Positions 54,136-64,000 of a stretch of DNA of 64,000 nt are shown here, piece by piece. The stretch comes from Agriotes lineatus. Lineage: Eukaryota; Arthropoda; Insecta; Coleoptera; Elateridae. Each line of letters opens with the position of its first letter. Positions within the stretch are counted from its first letter, which is position 1. The notes under the pieces were generated by a model that was not told where the DNA came from, did no database searches, and worked only from the letters and a program-made list of their open reading frames with translations. The DNA lies in contig OW679197.1 in the NCBI GenBank assembly GCA_940337035.1, positions 39,190,466-39,254,465 on the forward strand, given 5' to 3'. Both the position numbers and the translations under genes were made by a program.

Positions 54136-55945
54136 TTTGTACGACCGATTAGATTCAGGCTGGAAGCCAACTAGGATTTTGATTTTAATAAAATAACCCA
54201 AATCAGCAAAACTTTTTCTAGAGCGAACATAATAAAAAGAGCATAATCCTACCTTTTGTGATTTTTCCATTTTCGTTTCATAATATTACTTCTACTCTTT
54301 CTTGAAACAGGACATGTTAATTTGCGTTTTGAGTGTAGTCCCATTTTATCACTATTGCAATAAGAACACCTTCCGAAAATTATACAGACAGTAGAAACAA
54401 AATAATACGGTTTGTTCAAGACCAGAATTGCACAGGAACTGAAAGGGCCACACCGAATCTAATAGCTATAGGTCGTTTAAAGTTAATTAGTAAAATTCCA
54501 AAAGTTATATGTTGATTCAACAAAAGAATTGATGTATTTAGTCTCTGGAATTACTGCAATGTGTTGAAAACTATATAATTGTCCTGAAAAGAAAGAAAGA
54601 ATTCCAATAGACCCAACTATTTCAGGTCGTTTAAAAATCATTAGCACAACTTAAAATGCTCATGGTTGTAAACAAGGGATTAAGGTATTAACATTGTAGC
54701 ATCCTACTTGTACTGCATAATATTCTGTTTTGAGAATAGGCAACTTATGATACTCCAAACTTAAATTTTATTTAAGGAAAGCAGAGCCTTAATGTGGTTT
54801 GAATAAAAATTTGTTGAAAATTGGGATAATAAAATTTGATAACATGCAGTTTAAGAATCAATGAAAAATGTTAACTTCGAAATAAGATAAAATTAAGTCG
54901 GTTGAACTCAAATTAGATTAGACTAGAAGGCATAAATAATGATATGAAGTAGTTAGGAGTTTTGTTTTGAGTAGGCAAAAATAACAAACTGAAAATGTAT
55001 TAAACTAAGTTTTGGCATCATTAAAATATGGAAGATAACCCTGTTTTATTTGTATAATTTTTGGTTGGGATAAATAGGGTACTTAAACTAAATCTACGTG
55101 GTGAATAAAAATGAAAAATTAATAGAATAAGAACAAAAGAAGAATTAATTAAAGAAGATTATTGATAAATGGTAGACAAAACTAATGGATAGAAGAATTG
55201 TTACATACAAGTAAATTATTAAGGAAATATACTGGGTCAGCTTTATTTGGTGTATTGCATTTGACATATGACGGGAATAAAATGGGATTACGCCAGGATA
55301 TTTGTTGTTGAGTGGAGCTTCAAAAGGGTAACATCCGAGAGAGGAGGTGCATTCCAGGTAGCAGTGGACTGTAGCAGATAGAGGTCCAGTTTTGCTGGTT
55401 GCTGACAGGAGTTTGGGATTTGCGGGTGTTGAACAATTGGAACGAGTGGTCTGTCGGTGAGCTGTGGATTGCGGTAAGGAGCTTGAAGGGGTCTAGCTGC
55501 AGATCTCAAATAGGTTGCTATCTTGCATGTTGTGTGAATAACGCTACAAGGTGGGCGATTTCTTATCATATACTAACTAGAAAATAAATAAAGACGTTAA
55601 GAAGGTGAAATTGATTAACAAATAAGAACTTACTGTGTTATTCAATATTAGAGTGTACCATTATAAAGATTTGGTATTTGTCATTGGAATTTTAAAACTG
55701 TTTTTGACATTTGGTTGACATAAGATGTGACTTATGATTTTAAATGAAATTTTAAAATATTGGAAGATTAATTTTTCAGAAACATGTAACTAGATAATGG
55801 AAACCACCCTTGTAAAATTTTCAGAAGCTATTACAAAAAGTAATTATTGACATTATTATCCAAAAGAGAGCAATTTGTAATTCAAAATAAGTACCTAAAT
55901 AACATTAATATTTAAAAGTTTTGCACATTTAAAGGCACAAAAAAG
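54136..55945. other. Unassigned AT-rich DNA
   Basis: No repeat structure or gene recognised. A GC-richer stretch at 55288-55560 has an open minus-strand frame (93 codons, Pro/Thr/Leu rich) without splice signals or a family; I do not call it a gene. Confidence 0.4.
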
Positions 55946-56132
55946 AGTAGCCAGTGCAATATATTTGTCCGAAATTTTCTCCGTTTCATGACAGGTAGAT
56001 ATATAATCTGCATGCAAAATTGAGAAGAACTGTTTTTCGTCATCTAGGAATCCTGAAACGTGAAGATCTGAAGAATCTTCGAAGGTGATTTTTTCGCGAT
56101 TACAATACTTCCTTCGGCTTTTAGATCAGGGA
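55946..56132. mobile_element. ACTTCC element fragment (3' end only)
   Basis: GGTAGATATATAATCTGCATG, TTTTTCGTCATCTAGGAA, ACGTGAAGATCTGAAGAA, CGCGATTACAATACTTCC and GGGAAGTAA follow the order seen in other ACTTCC elements; the CAGA array and left half are missing. Confidence 0.65.
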
Positions 56133-56259
56133 AGTAACAAGAGTGTTTAAAATTATGTACAAATATTTTAACGTTTCTAATAATACTGAGAACTTGAAAG
56201 GAAACACTTGGTGATGGCCATTACATTAATTTGCAACTAAAAAAGTTCTGTAAAGGGCT

Positions 56260-56504
56260 GGTTCAGGCACGTGATGCGTATGCCGAAATGCAGAGTGCCG
56301 CGAGTGATACTTGACTGGGACCCTGAATATGGTAGAGCCAGAGGAAGACCTAGCGGCAAATGGTTACGTGCGATACACCAACACCTCGAAACAATGAAAG
56401 TGAAAAACTGGATGGGAAAAATCAAGGAGAGAAAAGTATGGAACCACGTTTCCCAACAAGCTAACCGCCACATAGGGTGTAACTCCGAAGAGTAAGTAAG
56501 TAAG
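56260..56504 (+). pseudogene. LINE 3'-end fragment with 9-bp target duplication
   Basis: TAAAGGGCT at 56251-56259 and 56505-56513 flanks the fragment. It reads FRHVMRMPKCRVPRVILDWD, PEYGRARGRPSGKWLRAIHQ and NHVSQQANRHIGCNSEE, the C-terminus of a LINE protein, then stops in a TAAG microsatellite tail. Only about 80 codons were inserted (severe 5' truncation). Confidence 0.85.
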
Positions 56505-56513
56505 TAAAGGGCT

Positions 56514-56795
56514 AGAATGTCGTGGTGAGCGGATGGCCCAGCGAGCAAATGCTCGCCTCTCAGGCGGCCGGCCCGGGTTCGAATTCCGGCACACTCTACT
56601 AGGATTTTAAAAATCGTACGCTCCCCGGCTACCACGCTAACACCTGCGGTAGTCTTTAACCCCTAACATGGGAACTCTTCCTCAGTTTCGACGGGCAAAA
56701 CTAACCACCTACCCGGCCTAAGGGTAAAGAGAGCTCATAGCACCACTCTGTGGTTAAAATAGGCCACTGGCCTATTATAAGAGGAAGAAGTGGCA
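56514..56795 (+). mobile_element. tRNA-derived SINE (second family)
   Basis: GGTGAGCGGATGGCCCAGC (box A type), TCTCAGGCGGCCGGCC and GGGTTCGAATTCCGGC (box B), then a body with CACCTGCGGTAGTC, ACCTACCCGGCC and CCACTGGCCTATTATAAG. It adjoins the LINE fragment and sits within an ACTTCC element B copy. Confidence 0.75.
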
Positions 56796-56850
56796 AGTGA
56801 AAGTTGTGATACTAAACAATTTTAAAAATCAAAGGAAACTAGGGATAAAA

Positions 56851-57523
56851 ATCTGGTGTGATACACTCACACAACTTCCTTTTACAGTGATCTTACAATT
56901 AGTCAAAAATTTCATTTTTAATTTTTAACCATTTGTTAAAAATTTTCAAAAATTACAAATTCTACAAAAACGGTACAAAATCGAGTGTTAGTTGAAGAGA
57001 CAAATTTTCTCTAGAATTTTAAGGTGAATTCAAAAATGTAATAAGATACCGGGTGTTTTATTTAAAATAGGAGTTAATAAAAAAAATAGAAAAAAAAACA
57101 AAAGAAACCCACTTTAGAAGTATTCAACTGGAAAATCACCTATCTCACAATAATACACATTAAAAATGTAAGAAAAATGTAAAGTTTAAAAAAAAATCGT
57201 TAGAGCCGTTTTTGAAAAAATCGAAAAAACTGAAAAATCACAAGAGTAAACACCTACTTCCGGTTATGCGATTTTCTTCAAAAGCTTGCTGTCTCATCTA
57301 CATAGTACACAAAACTTATATATGAAGTTTCAACGCCATACCTCTTTTCGTTTTTGAGATATTCTGTTCACAGACAGACACACACACAGACACACACACA
57401 GACAGACCAATGAAAAAAAATATGTTTTTTGGGATCAGGGACTCTAAAACGTGAAGATCCGTTGAAAACTCAATTTCGAATTTTTGGGGTGAATCCAATA
57501 CTTCCTTTATAGTAAAAGGAAGT
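56851..57523. mobile_element. ACTTCC-ended (CAGA)n MITE, copy A2
   Basis: Direct copy of 491-1167, about 97% identical; ends ACTTCCTTTTAC (56874-56885) and GTAAAAGGAAGT (57512-57523). Inserted into an element B: the B sequence before it (AAGGAAACTAGGGATAAAA) resumes right after (AAGATGTTAACGTTCC). Confidence 0.85.
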
Positions 57524-58165
57524 AAAAAGATGTTAACGTTCCTAATAATACTGAAACAATAAATGGAAACACTTGGTAATGTGAATTACATCAATTTTCA
57601 AATTTAAAAAAACATTGCCGGGATTTGAACTTTATCGCCTGCGAATGCGATGTCAACGCCGCCCGTCTGTTGCACGCGGCTTCTCAGGATCATCTGCATT
57701 TGTCCTCGCGATCACATTATATAGAACACGCTTCTTGTTGCCCGTTTCTATCTGTTTTACAACATTTGGTCCCATGTTCGTCAAGAATAATATTTGCACT
57801 ATGGGCAAATTATTACTTTTATCTGTTTCTCAGTTAAAACAAAAATAAACAAATATTTATCTTTTTAAGGTGCTCCCCTGTATATTTTGGGTGCAAAATA
57901 TGCCATTTTTCATCATGGTAATTACCTGAGCTATATGCAAAGTATTACTTTCATTTAAGTAACAGTTATTGAGTGAAAGCAAAAATAGGCAGAATTATGC
58001 TTTTATGGTGCTCACCCTCCAACAAATAGTTTTTGAGTTATACGGGAAATGGACAGACAGACATGTTTTTCGTCATCTAGGGACCTTAAAACTTGATGAT
58101 CTAAAGAAAATCTCGAAAGGTGATTTTTTACGATTATAATACTTCCCTCGCCGAAGGCGAAGTAA
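57524..58165. mobile_element. ACTTCC element B, right part
   Basis: AATAATACTGAAAC, AAACACTTGGTAATG, a minus-strand tRNA-like stretch (TTGCCGGGATTTGAAC), AAATAAACAAATATTTA, a short GGACAGACAGACATG and CGATTATAATACTTCCCTCG ending GGCGAAGTAAA. Interrupted internally near 57880-57960 by a partial repeat of its own middle. Confidence 0.6.
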
Positions 58166-58187
58166 AAAGTAAAGAAAATCATGTGTA

Positions 58188-59229
58188 CAGTGCTTTCGTA
58201 AGGTAGTTGTTAAATTCGTTAAACAATCAAGAAATAAGTTTTGGAAAAAAAACGCTGAGACCTGTCAATTTTTATTTTTATTTGCGCATTTTTTCAAATA
58301 AAATCTACAGGGTGGGCCGCGTAGGAGGTATGTCATCATCGATGTTTTTTTTTAATGGCAATCCCCGTTTTTTATTACGGAATTTGAAAAAACTAATTTT
58401 TTTACTTACGCTAAGGTAATTTTTGTGTATAGGTCACATGACCAAAAAATAAGAAAACATTTAAATTTGCAAAATACTATATTTCATTTTAAGAAATATG
58501 ATTTTACGCTTTTATCAATGACAGCAATCAATAAAAAACATGTCGGTCGTCTTAGTTACTGTCAGGCAGACAACGGTGCACAATTTGTACATTTAATTTA
58601 GTTGTTTTTGAAATTATCACATATAATCTCATAAGAGCATTAATTCTTTCCGGAAATTTTTTGAGTGCGTTCCAACAACGTCGTATTAATTTGCCTGAGC
58701 GGGACGCGAGGGCAAATTAGAACGTTGTTGGAATGCACGAAATCTAATTTCCGGATATGAATTAATGCTCGAATGCAGATTCGGTAAGAAAATCGTAACG
58801 ACACAAACCCTAAAAAGAAGTAATATCTACCTACAAAAAATTTCCAAGAAATTTTCTTGTTGTCTTGGTTACTGCTCGTGAACTAATTTTTCTATTGGTC
58901 ATTAATGAGTGTCGTACGATTTTCATTGGAATTAAATTTAGTATTTTGCAATTTCTTTTTCTTAATTTTTGCATCTGATCTATACTCAAAAATCAGCTTA
59001 ACGTAAGTAAAAAGATGCTTTCTTTCAAATTTCGTAATAAAAATGGGAGGTTGCTATTTAAAAAACAACATCGATGACGTCATACCTCTTACACGGGTCA
59101 CTCAGTATGAATAGATTTCACTTGAAAAAATGCGCAAATAAAAATAAAAATCGACGGGTCCCAGCATTTTTTCCAAAAGTTACTCCTTAACTTTTTAACG
59201 AATTTATCCACTACTTTACGAAAGCACTG
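58188..59229. mobile_element. 1-kb fold-back element
   Basis: Ends CAGTGCTTTCGTAAGGTAGT and ACTACTTTACGAAAGCACTG; arms about 250 bases (58188-58440, 58970-59229) share AAAAATGCGCAAATAAAAAT-type sequence and ATCGATGTTTTTT. The centre carries a smaller palindrome at 58655-58745 (GTGCGTTCCAACAACGT / ACGTTGTTGGAATGCAC). No TA or longer duplication is visible at the borders. Confidence 0.75.
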
Positions 59230-59654
59230 AATAATAAACACACTGATTGTGACTTATTTAAAAAACATATAAATCAAAAAATGGTCTTTCTTAAATTCTC
59301 CACCCCTCCTTTTTCTCACCCATTCTATAATTCCCGTTTTTGGTTGAAGAGGGACAGAAGTCCCTATAGCAGTCTGCTCCCAGTTGGGAATATTGAAATT
59401 ACCTTCAACCTTTACCTTTCGATATTAAAACGTTCTTACTGGCTTCAGTGGCGTAACAAGATGGTTTGGCGCCGGTGTGCAAGAATAAATGATAGCCACT
59501 GTAGACAAGAGGTTTCAGAAAAAAGAGGAGGGGGGATAATTTTTGGTCATGCAACACTTTAAATTTAAAAGAAAATTAATAAGCTCTTTTCTTAACATGG
59601 GTTACTTACTGCAAAATAAAACCCATTTAGATGTTTCAATCTCTTATTAAATAT

Positions 59655-59945
59655 AACATAATAATAATAATAATAATCCCATTATTCCCTATTGGGACAT
59701 AGGGTATTCGTATATTCTCTCTCTCCAGTTGTCATTTTCCTTTGCTCTTTGGCTCAGTTGTGCTATAGTCTTTCCTGTCTCTTGTTTTACAGTTCTCCGC
59801 CACGTTTTTCGAGGGCGTCCTCTGTTTCTGAAACTCCAAAGTTTCCAATCAAAACTTTTCTGAAAATTTCAGTTTTATTTTTTCGCAACGTATGCCCTAA
59901 CCAGCCATATTTTCTTCTCCTAATTTCTATATTAATGGTCACCTG
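59655..59945 (-). pseudogene. LINE 3'-end fragment
   Basis: Minus strand reads IEIRRRKYGWLGHTLRKN, then after a frameshift RNRGRPRKTWRRTVKQETG and AQLSQRAKENDNWRERIY, ending in an (ATA)n tail (59658-59682). Typical C-terminus of an insect LINE protein (GRPRKTWRRT). Confidence 0.8.
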
Positions 59946-60196
59946 ATTTGTTCAGTATCAAAGATCTTTGTTCGAAATAATGACTGGCCACCTAACACCT
60001 ATTTACAAACACCTGCAATTTCTGCTTTACCAGTTCTGTAACCGTCCACGATTACGACCCATAAAGTAGAACAGATTTTACCATTACATCAAACACTCGC
60101 AAAATATAACATGAAACATAAAAATACATAGGAAAATACAAAAACAAAAACCACGTAAAAGGAATACAAATTTAAATAATTCACAAGAAAAATAAA

Positions 60197-60461
60197 ATAC
60201 CGATGGGGCCACAATTATATATAACAGCAATGAGATAACATGAACAAGAAAATAACACATATTGCTTGAGTAATAAAGAGATAAACATAGTAGCAAATAT
60301 TCGAGTAGGCTTGACGCTCACTTTAATTATGACATATGTCAACTAATTGTGCCTACTAAAGTAATTTTGTTGTATGGTCATCTCTTTCTTACTCAAGCAT
60401 TCTATTTTGTAGTTCATGTTATCTTATTGCTGTTATATATAATTATGGCCCCATCCGTATA
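60197..60461. repeat. Hairpin element
   Basis: ATACCGATGGGGCC, ATTATATATAACAGCAATGAG and TTGCTTGAGTAA pair with TTACTCAAGCA, TTGCTGTTATATATAAT and GGCCCCATCCGTAT. Frames on both strands here are artefacts of the palindrome. Confidence 0.8.
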
Positions 60462-61016
60462 TCTTTATACATATAATTCTTCTGTACGCGTGTACGTGAC
60501 TGAACTCCTCCTAAATGATTGGACCGATTTTGATGAAATTTTTTGTGTGTGTTTGAGAGGGTCCCTGGATGGTTTAATTCACAATTGGATCCGGTAGGTG
60601 GCGGTGCAATCGGGTTCTAGATTTTTTTTTTAGTTTTTTGACGAATTTATTATTTTAATTTTTTTAAGATTTCACGCATATCAGAACATATAACTCCAAA
60701 ATTTCACCCCCCTCCCACCACCCTCCAATATTTTTTAAAATGAAAAAGATCGAAAATTCGAATATCGAAAAAACGTTTTCTAAACCCGCCAATAGCAGGC
60801 AAACCAACGTTCGGGCAGGACAACGCCGCTACCCCTTAGGGGGTGAAATGGGGCAAATAAGCCTAAAAATCGATATGGGTGTCGTTATTGCGGTTTTTTG
60901 CGACGTTGATTGCGAAAATGGCATGTATTTTTAAGTCCAAGACGATGGACATGACATAAAATTAAAACTCTATAGTGGTGAAACGCGGTTTCAGAGACAA
61001 ATTATTTTTGGGGGGC
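60461..61016 (+). mobile_element. Helitron-like segment
   Basis: The left part has TGAACTCCTCCTAAATGATT followed by GGACCGATTTTGATGAAAT, a motif typical of insect Helitron leaders. The right end is a GC hairpin GGGCCGGTTGCCGGCCC followed by AGCTAGT, consistent with a Helitron 3' hairpin and CTAG|T end. The left boundary is masked by the neighbouring hairpin, and the hairpin-to-CTAG distance is shorter than usual, so the call is tentative. Confidence 0.45.
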
Positions 61017-61859
61017 CGGTTGCCGGCCCAGCTAGTAGATATATAAATATGTAGGTAGGTATAGCACTTTAATTAAACTCTCCTTTGCGACACTTTGCTA
61101 AAGCTAACATATCTATCAGTGAATTAAAACCAAGAGTACTGGCTCTTACTTTCCCGATACTCAGTAATGCAAAACTCTATAGGCGTATTTGGCTCATCTT
61201 AGCAAAAAGTTTTTAATAATTTTTTAATTTAGAAAAAGATCTCTCAGTGGAGGCTGTAGTGACGGGATGTAAAAAGTAGGATATAAGCTGTATACAAATA
61301 TGGAAAGTTAGCCAACGATGTGTGATTAGACAGACATTTTTCTCCCACTTCCTTCACTGATAAGCAATATTTAATACTAGTTGTGTACGAAGATCGAAAT
61401 TGTACAATTTGCTTTAGTAAGCCGTCATCGAGATCAGTTTCATACGTAGTTTGAAGTAATTTGGCACTCTCTATGACCTCTGCATCTGAGGCAATCGTCA
61501 GAAATTTGCGGTTTAAAACTTTGAATTTATAGTATGTTACTATGCACTATGCACTACGAAATCTAATAAGAATCAGAAACACACACTAGAGCTGGAACTT
61601 CTAATCTACTCAAAAGTAGAAAAGACTGCGCACTCAAAAGAGCCCAGTGGCGCCCACGTATCATAGTCTGTTGCCGCTTTGAACCTCTATTCTAGAAAAC
61701 TTTTATTTTCACAAAAAACTCCGCTACCGCGGCGCCTAAATACATTCGGCGCGGAGGTTCTTTGCACCCCCTGCACATATGATAGTTACGCCACTGACTG
61801 GCTTACTCAACTGAGGTAAGCGATGCGCACATTAGTTTAATATTAAAACCCGGGAAACC

Positions 61860-62031
61860 CCTACAGAAGTAACATCCTATCCTATCCGGTAGTGCCAAAA
61901 CTCTTAGAAAAACTAGTACTTAGTAGAATGCTGGAAAATAACCTACTAGAAGAATACCTATAAAACCATCAGTTTGGTTTCAGACGCCACCACTCGATTA
62001 TCCAACGGTGTCATCGGCTTACAGACTTCAT
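61860..62031 (+). pseudogene. Jockey-type LINE RT fragment
   Basis: Frames give LPKLLEKLVLSRMLENN-like sequence and HQFGFRRHHS (with shifts), then QRCHRLTDFI: the end of the RT fingers in Jockey-type LINEs. About 170 bp only, cut at 62031 by LTR-like sequence. Confidence 0.6.
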
Positions 62032-62255
62032 ATAAGTCAAGTTACGGTTACCAACCTGCTGACTACCGTAAGATAAGACACGTCTCGCGCGATATCAGCA
62101 CTTAGAGATTATAAATACATCTGTTTTAGCTAAGTATCTTGTCTTTTTGTACTCTCGCTGCTTGCAATAAAGTCCATGTGCGATTTCTGTAGTAGTTTGA
62201 CTTTTTTTAAACGAATTTTTGTTGGCTCGGACCAGATTTGGCGCAGTCGGTAGTC
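62032..62255 (+). mobile_element. LTR retrotransposon: LTR 3' part and primer-binding site
   Basis: A TATAAATACATC box at 62110, a polyadenylation-type CAATAAAG at 62165, and TTTGGCGCAGTCGGTAG at about 62238-62253, which matches the primer-binding form used by many insect Ty3/gypsy elements. The exact LTR start is not resolved. The sequence that follows (62256-62683) is a leader-like region with CAACCTGGTG repeats (about 62399 and 62490). Only the 5' end of the retroelement is present. Confidence 0.6.
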
Positions 62256-62683
62256 GAAATCGCTCCATCGAGCATCGATTTTTGTTTTAATGATTGATCG
62301 AATAAAAGTTCGGTGTTGAACAATATTCGAGTGTATATCGGAAGTATTGTTCAGCCCCAGCAACGTCAGTGCAACGAAGACGGAATTCGCACAGAAAACA
62401 ACCTGGTGGGGGACAGCAGCGCCAACGCCAGTCTTAGTTGAGAAAATGTGGTGGAGGACCATATCGCCGAAACCAGCTGTTTGCTAAGGAAACAACCTGG
62501 TGAAGGACAGCATCGTCAACGCCAGCCGTAGATTTAAGAAACCAGCTTTAGAAGGATTGCAGAATAAAAACTACGCTAACGTAAGTGCTCGTTCTTATTT
62601 TTCCAATTTTCTATTTAACGCGTTCAGTTAGACTGATAATAAACTCAGAAGGAAATATTTAAAGTTGTAATTGTTTAACATTT

Positions 62684-62794
62684 ATGTCAGACGTAGAACT
62701 AGATGATTTGACGAATTTTTTAAGCAATTTTAATTTAGTAGAACCAGAAAGCACAATGACTACAAATAGCAATGCTAATGCTGGTGCAGTATAG
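62684..62794 (+). pseudogene. Short acidic ORF after LTR leader (possible gag start)
   Basis: ATG at 62684 opens 36 codons (SDVELDDLTNFLSNFNLVE, then MTTNSNANAGAV) ending at TAG. Position after the primer-binding site suggests the start of a gag frame, now truncated; the sequence after it does not continue a gag-like protein. No family match can be claimed from so few residues. Confidence 0.35.
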
Positions 62795-63247
62795 TCTGTT
62801 TTTTTGCTTTATGATTCAGAGCAGGCTTTGCTTTTGCATTTTTGTAACAGTGTAGGTAGTTAGTGACAAAGGAAAAAACACTAGTTATGTCAAAAACCAT
62901 TAGAACTGTCAATGTGTTAACTTATAAGCACTATTATATTTAATAAGAGCTAAAATTACTGAACCATTGACATTAAATAAGGCATTGCTTTATTTTAAAT
63001 AATTTTATTTAAGCGTGATTGATATCTAACTGTACAGAAACGTCATAAAATTTCTAGACATCTATCTTTTATGTACTAATGTAAAAATAAATATATTATT
63101 AATAATTTGCTGATGATTTTTGTTTGTAGAACTGTGTTGTACAAGTTATTATTTACGCTACACATATAACAGGCATTTCAAAATAAAGAGATAATACAAA
63201 ATACTCTGGTAGAACCATTTTCAGAGACATAATTTACTAGAATTTAG
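62795..63247. other. No recognisable feature
   Basis: AT-rich sequence between the truncated retroelement and the acidic ORF. Nothing supported. Confidence 0.4.
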
Positions 63248-63373
63248 ATGGATACACTTCAAGATAATCATCCAGAATCTGATTCAGAAGAGGAATGCAA
63301 CTCATCTTCCGATTCTGTATCAGATTCTTCCAATCTAATAATAACAGGAGGTATATCATCCACACCAATTTAA
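63248..63373 (+). CDS. Possible small acidic ORF or first exon
   Basis: 41 codons: DTLQDNHPESDSEEECNSS, then SDSVSDSSNLIIT. Ser/Asp/Glu-rich starts of this kind are common in transposase genes of insects. A donor-like GGAG|GTATAT at 63347-63356 would end an exon after the acidic stretch. It is convergent with the transposase fragment on the other strand. Unidentified and possibly chance. Confidence 0.2.
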   Translation: MDTLQDNHPESDSEEECNSSSDSVSDSSNLIITGGISSTPI

Positions 63374-63400
63374 CAATGTGCTTTGCCCAGTCACTTTATA

Positions 63401-63968
63401 TTAGTAGTTTACAGTGTTCAACGTTTTTTTCCATATGTTTGCTGTACACAGTGATAGAGGTTTAAGCCATAAATTAGCAATTATGTCTTTTGAGGGAGGC
63501 CGAGAATCTATGTCCTTATTATAATAGTTATTACATAAACTCCATGCCAATTCAATTGGATTGTATTGAGAGTGGTATGGAGGTAATCTAAGAACTTCAT
63601 AGCCAGGTCGTTTTTTGTCAATTAAGTACTACCTATTGCTTTTAGTCAATATGTAAAGTAAAATTAAACTCCCATAATCGTCGCTTTATTATTTTGTCAT
63701 CAAATTGTACGTCACTTTTAATTAACCATTCCTGTATTTGTAGTTTATTGGACGAGAAATTGGGTGGTTTATCGATAAGAACCGAATTATATGGTGCATT
63801 ATCCATAATTAACACACATTTTCCATTCAATTTGGCCAAAGCAGGGATTAACTGTTTTTCAACATTGCCTAAAAATGTCACCATATTGATACACTTATGA
63901 TAGCCCCTGTCATTATTGTCCGAGTCCAACAGTAAGTCACATCCTGGTAAAGTTTCATCCAAAAACAT
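63401..63968 (-). pseudogene. IS630/Tc1-like DDE transposase fragment, runs off window
   Basis: Open to the right edge (upstream frame FRNYSEKCIFMFLDE). It reads FLDETLPG (first acidic residue), GNVEKQLIPALAKLNGKC, VLIMDNAPYNSVLIDKPP with the second Asp, and WLIKSDVQFDD. After a break near 63642 it continues LRLPPYHSQYNPIELAWS with the catalytic Glu, CNNYYNKDIDS and LCTANIWKK, with stop at 63401. This is the DDE_3-type domain widely spread in arthropods. Broken by stops around 63600-63642; the N-terminal part lies outside the window. Confidence 0.75.
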
Positions 63969-64000
63969 GAATATACATTTTTCACTATAATTTCGAAATT

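Larger units (their letters stand above)
59446..61796. mobile_element. hAT-type element with 8-bp target duplication
   Basis: Starts CAGTGGCGTAAC and ends GTTACGCCACTG; ACTGGCTT at 59438-59445 and 61797-61804. The interior is mostly later insertions: a LINE end (59655-59945), a hairpin (60197-60461) and a Helitron-like segment (about 60461-61016). A stretch at 61190-61560 may be what remains of the original element. No transposase was recognised. Confidence 0.88.

Noticed and set aside
56237..56635. 132-codon minus-strand ORF
   Set aside because: It overlaps a plus-strand LINE fragment with target duplications and a tRNA-derived SINE, so it is a shadow.
62130..62462. 110-codon minus-strand ORF
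   Set aside because: It runs antisense through the LTR, primer-binding site and leader of the retroelement fragment.

Overview
This is an AT-rich eukaryotic nuclear window dominated by transposable elements. An arthropod, most likely an insect, is suggested by a six-cysteine CLIP-domain exon, exons of a trypsin-like protease, degenerate TTAGG-type repeats, and many degraded LINE, mariner, hAT, Mutator-like and Harbinger-like sequences. I see no bacterial operon, CRISPR array or complete tRNA/rRNA gene. The species cannot be fixed from the sequence.

Host coding sequence is sparse. It consists of a 512-bp exon on + (17119-17630; product not recognised), a CLIP-domain exon on - (27162-27359), and the last two exons of a chymotrypsin-fold serine protease on - (42314-42409 and 41709-42022). 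The CLIP exon lies downstream of the protease 3' end, so these are probably two genes of a protease cluster.

The outstanding single gene is an uninterrupted frame on - at 22193-24494. It encodes a Mutator-like DDE transposase fused to a YqaJ/lambda-exonuclease-type nuclease. A decayed relative lies at 44826-47075 plus 49337-49465. It is split by a hAT element with an 8-bp target duplication; that hAT holds an ACTTCC-ended element, which holds a palindromic repeat block.

Layout: 1-3055 repeats and unassigned DNA; 3056-5438 a 5'-truncated RTE-like LINE with a 12-bp target duplication; 6430-8000 and 10556-12290 two decayed LINEs, the first carrying a 187-bp fold-back MITE; 12376-16440 palindromes, a mariner-type element (13078-15640) and a tandem duplication; 17-21 kb a host exon and a SINE fragment; 21.7-24.5 kb a palindromic block and the transposase-nuclease; 26.5-29.2 kb hAT remnant, CLIP exon, chained palindromes and telomere-like repeats; 29.7-35.05 kb one LINE split by a 2.2-kb CACTG-ended fold-back and by another TIR element; 35.5-36.2 kb a Harbinger-like element with an MADF exon; 36.6-41.3 kb LINE fragments; 41.7-42.9 kb protease exons and a SINE; 44.5-49.5 kb the nested Mutator pseudogene; 49.4-54.1 kb nested fold-back elements; 54.1-58.2 kb LINE, SINE and ACTTCC elements; 58.2-59.2 kb a fold-back; 59.4-61.8 kb a hAT-type element with nested LINE and Helitron-like sequence; 61.8-62.8 kb a LINE fragment and an LTR end with primer-binding site; 63.2-64 kb a DDE transposase fragment cut by the window edge.

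Much of the history can be read from target-site duplications visible on both sides of elements. A recurrent theme is palindromic elements with CG-containing hairpin cores. In one family the outer ends are conserved while the hairpin core differs between copies.
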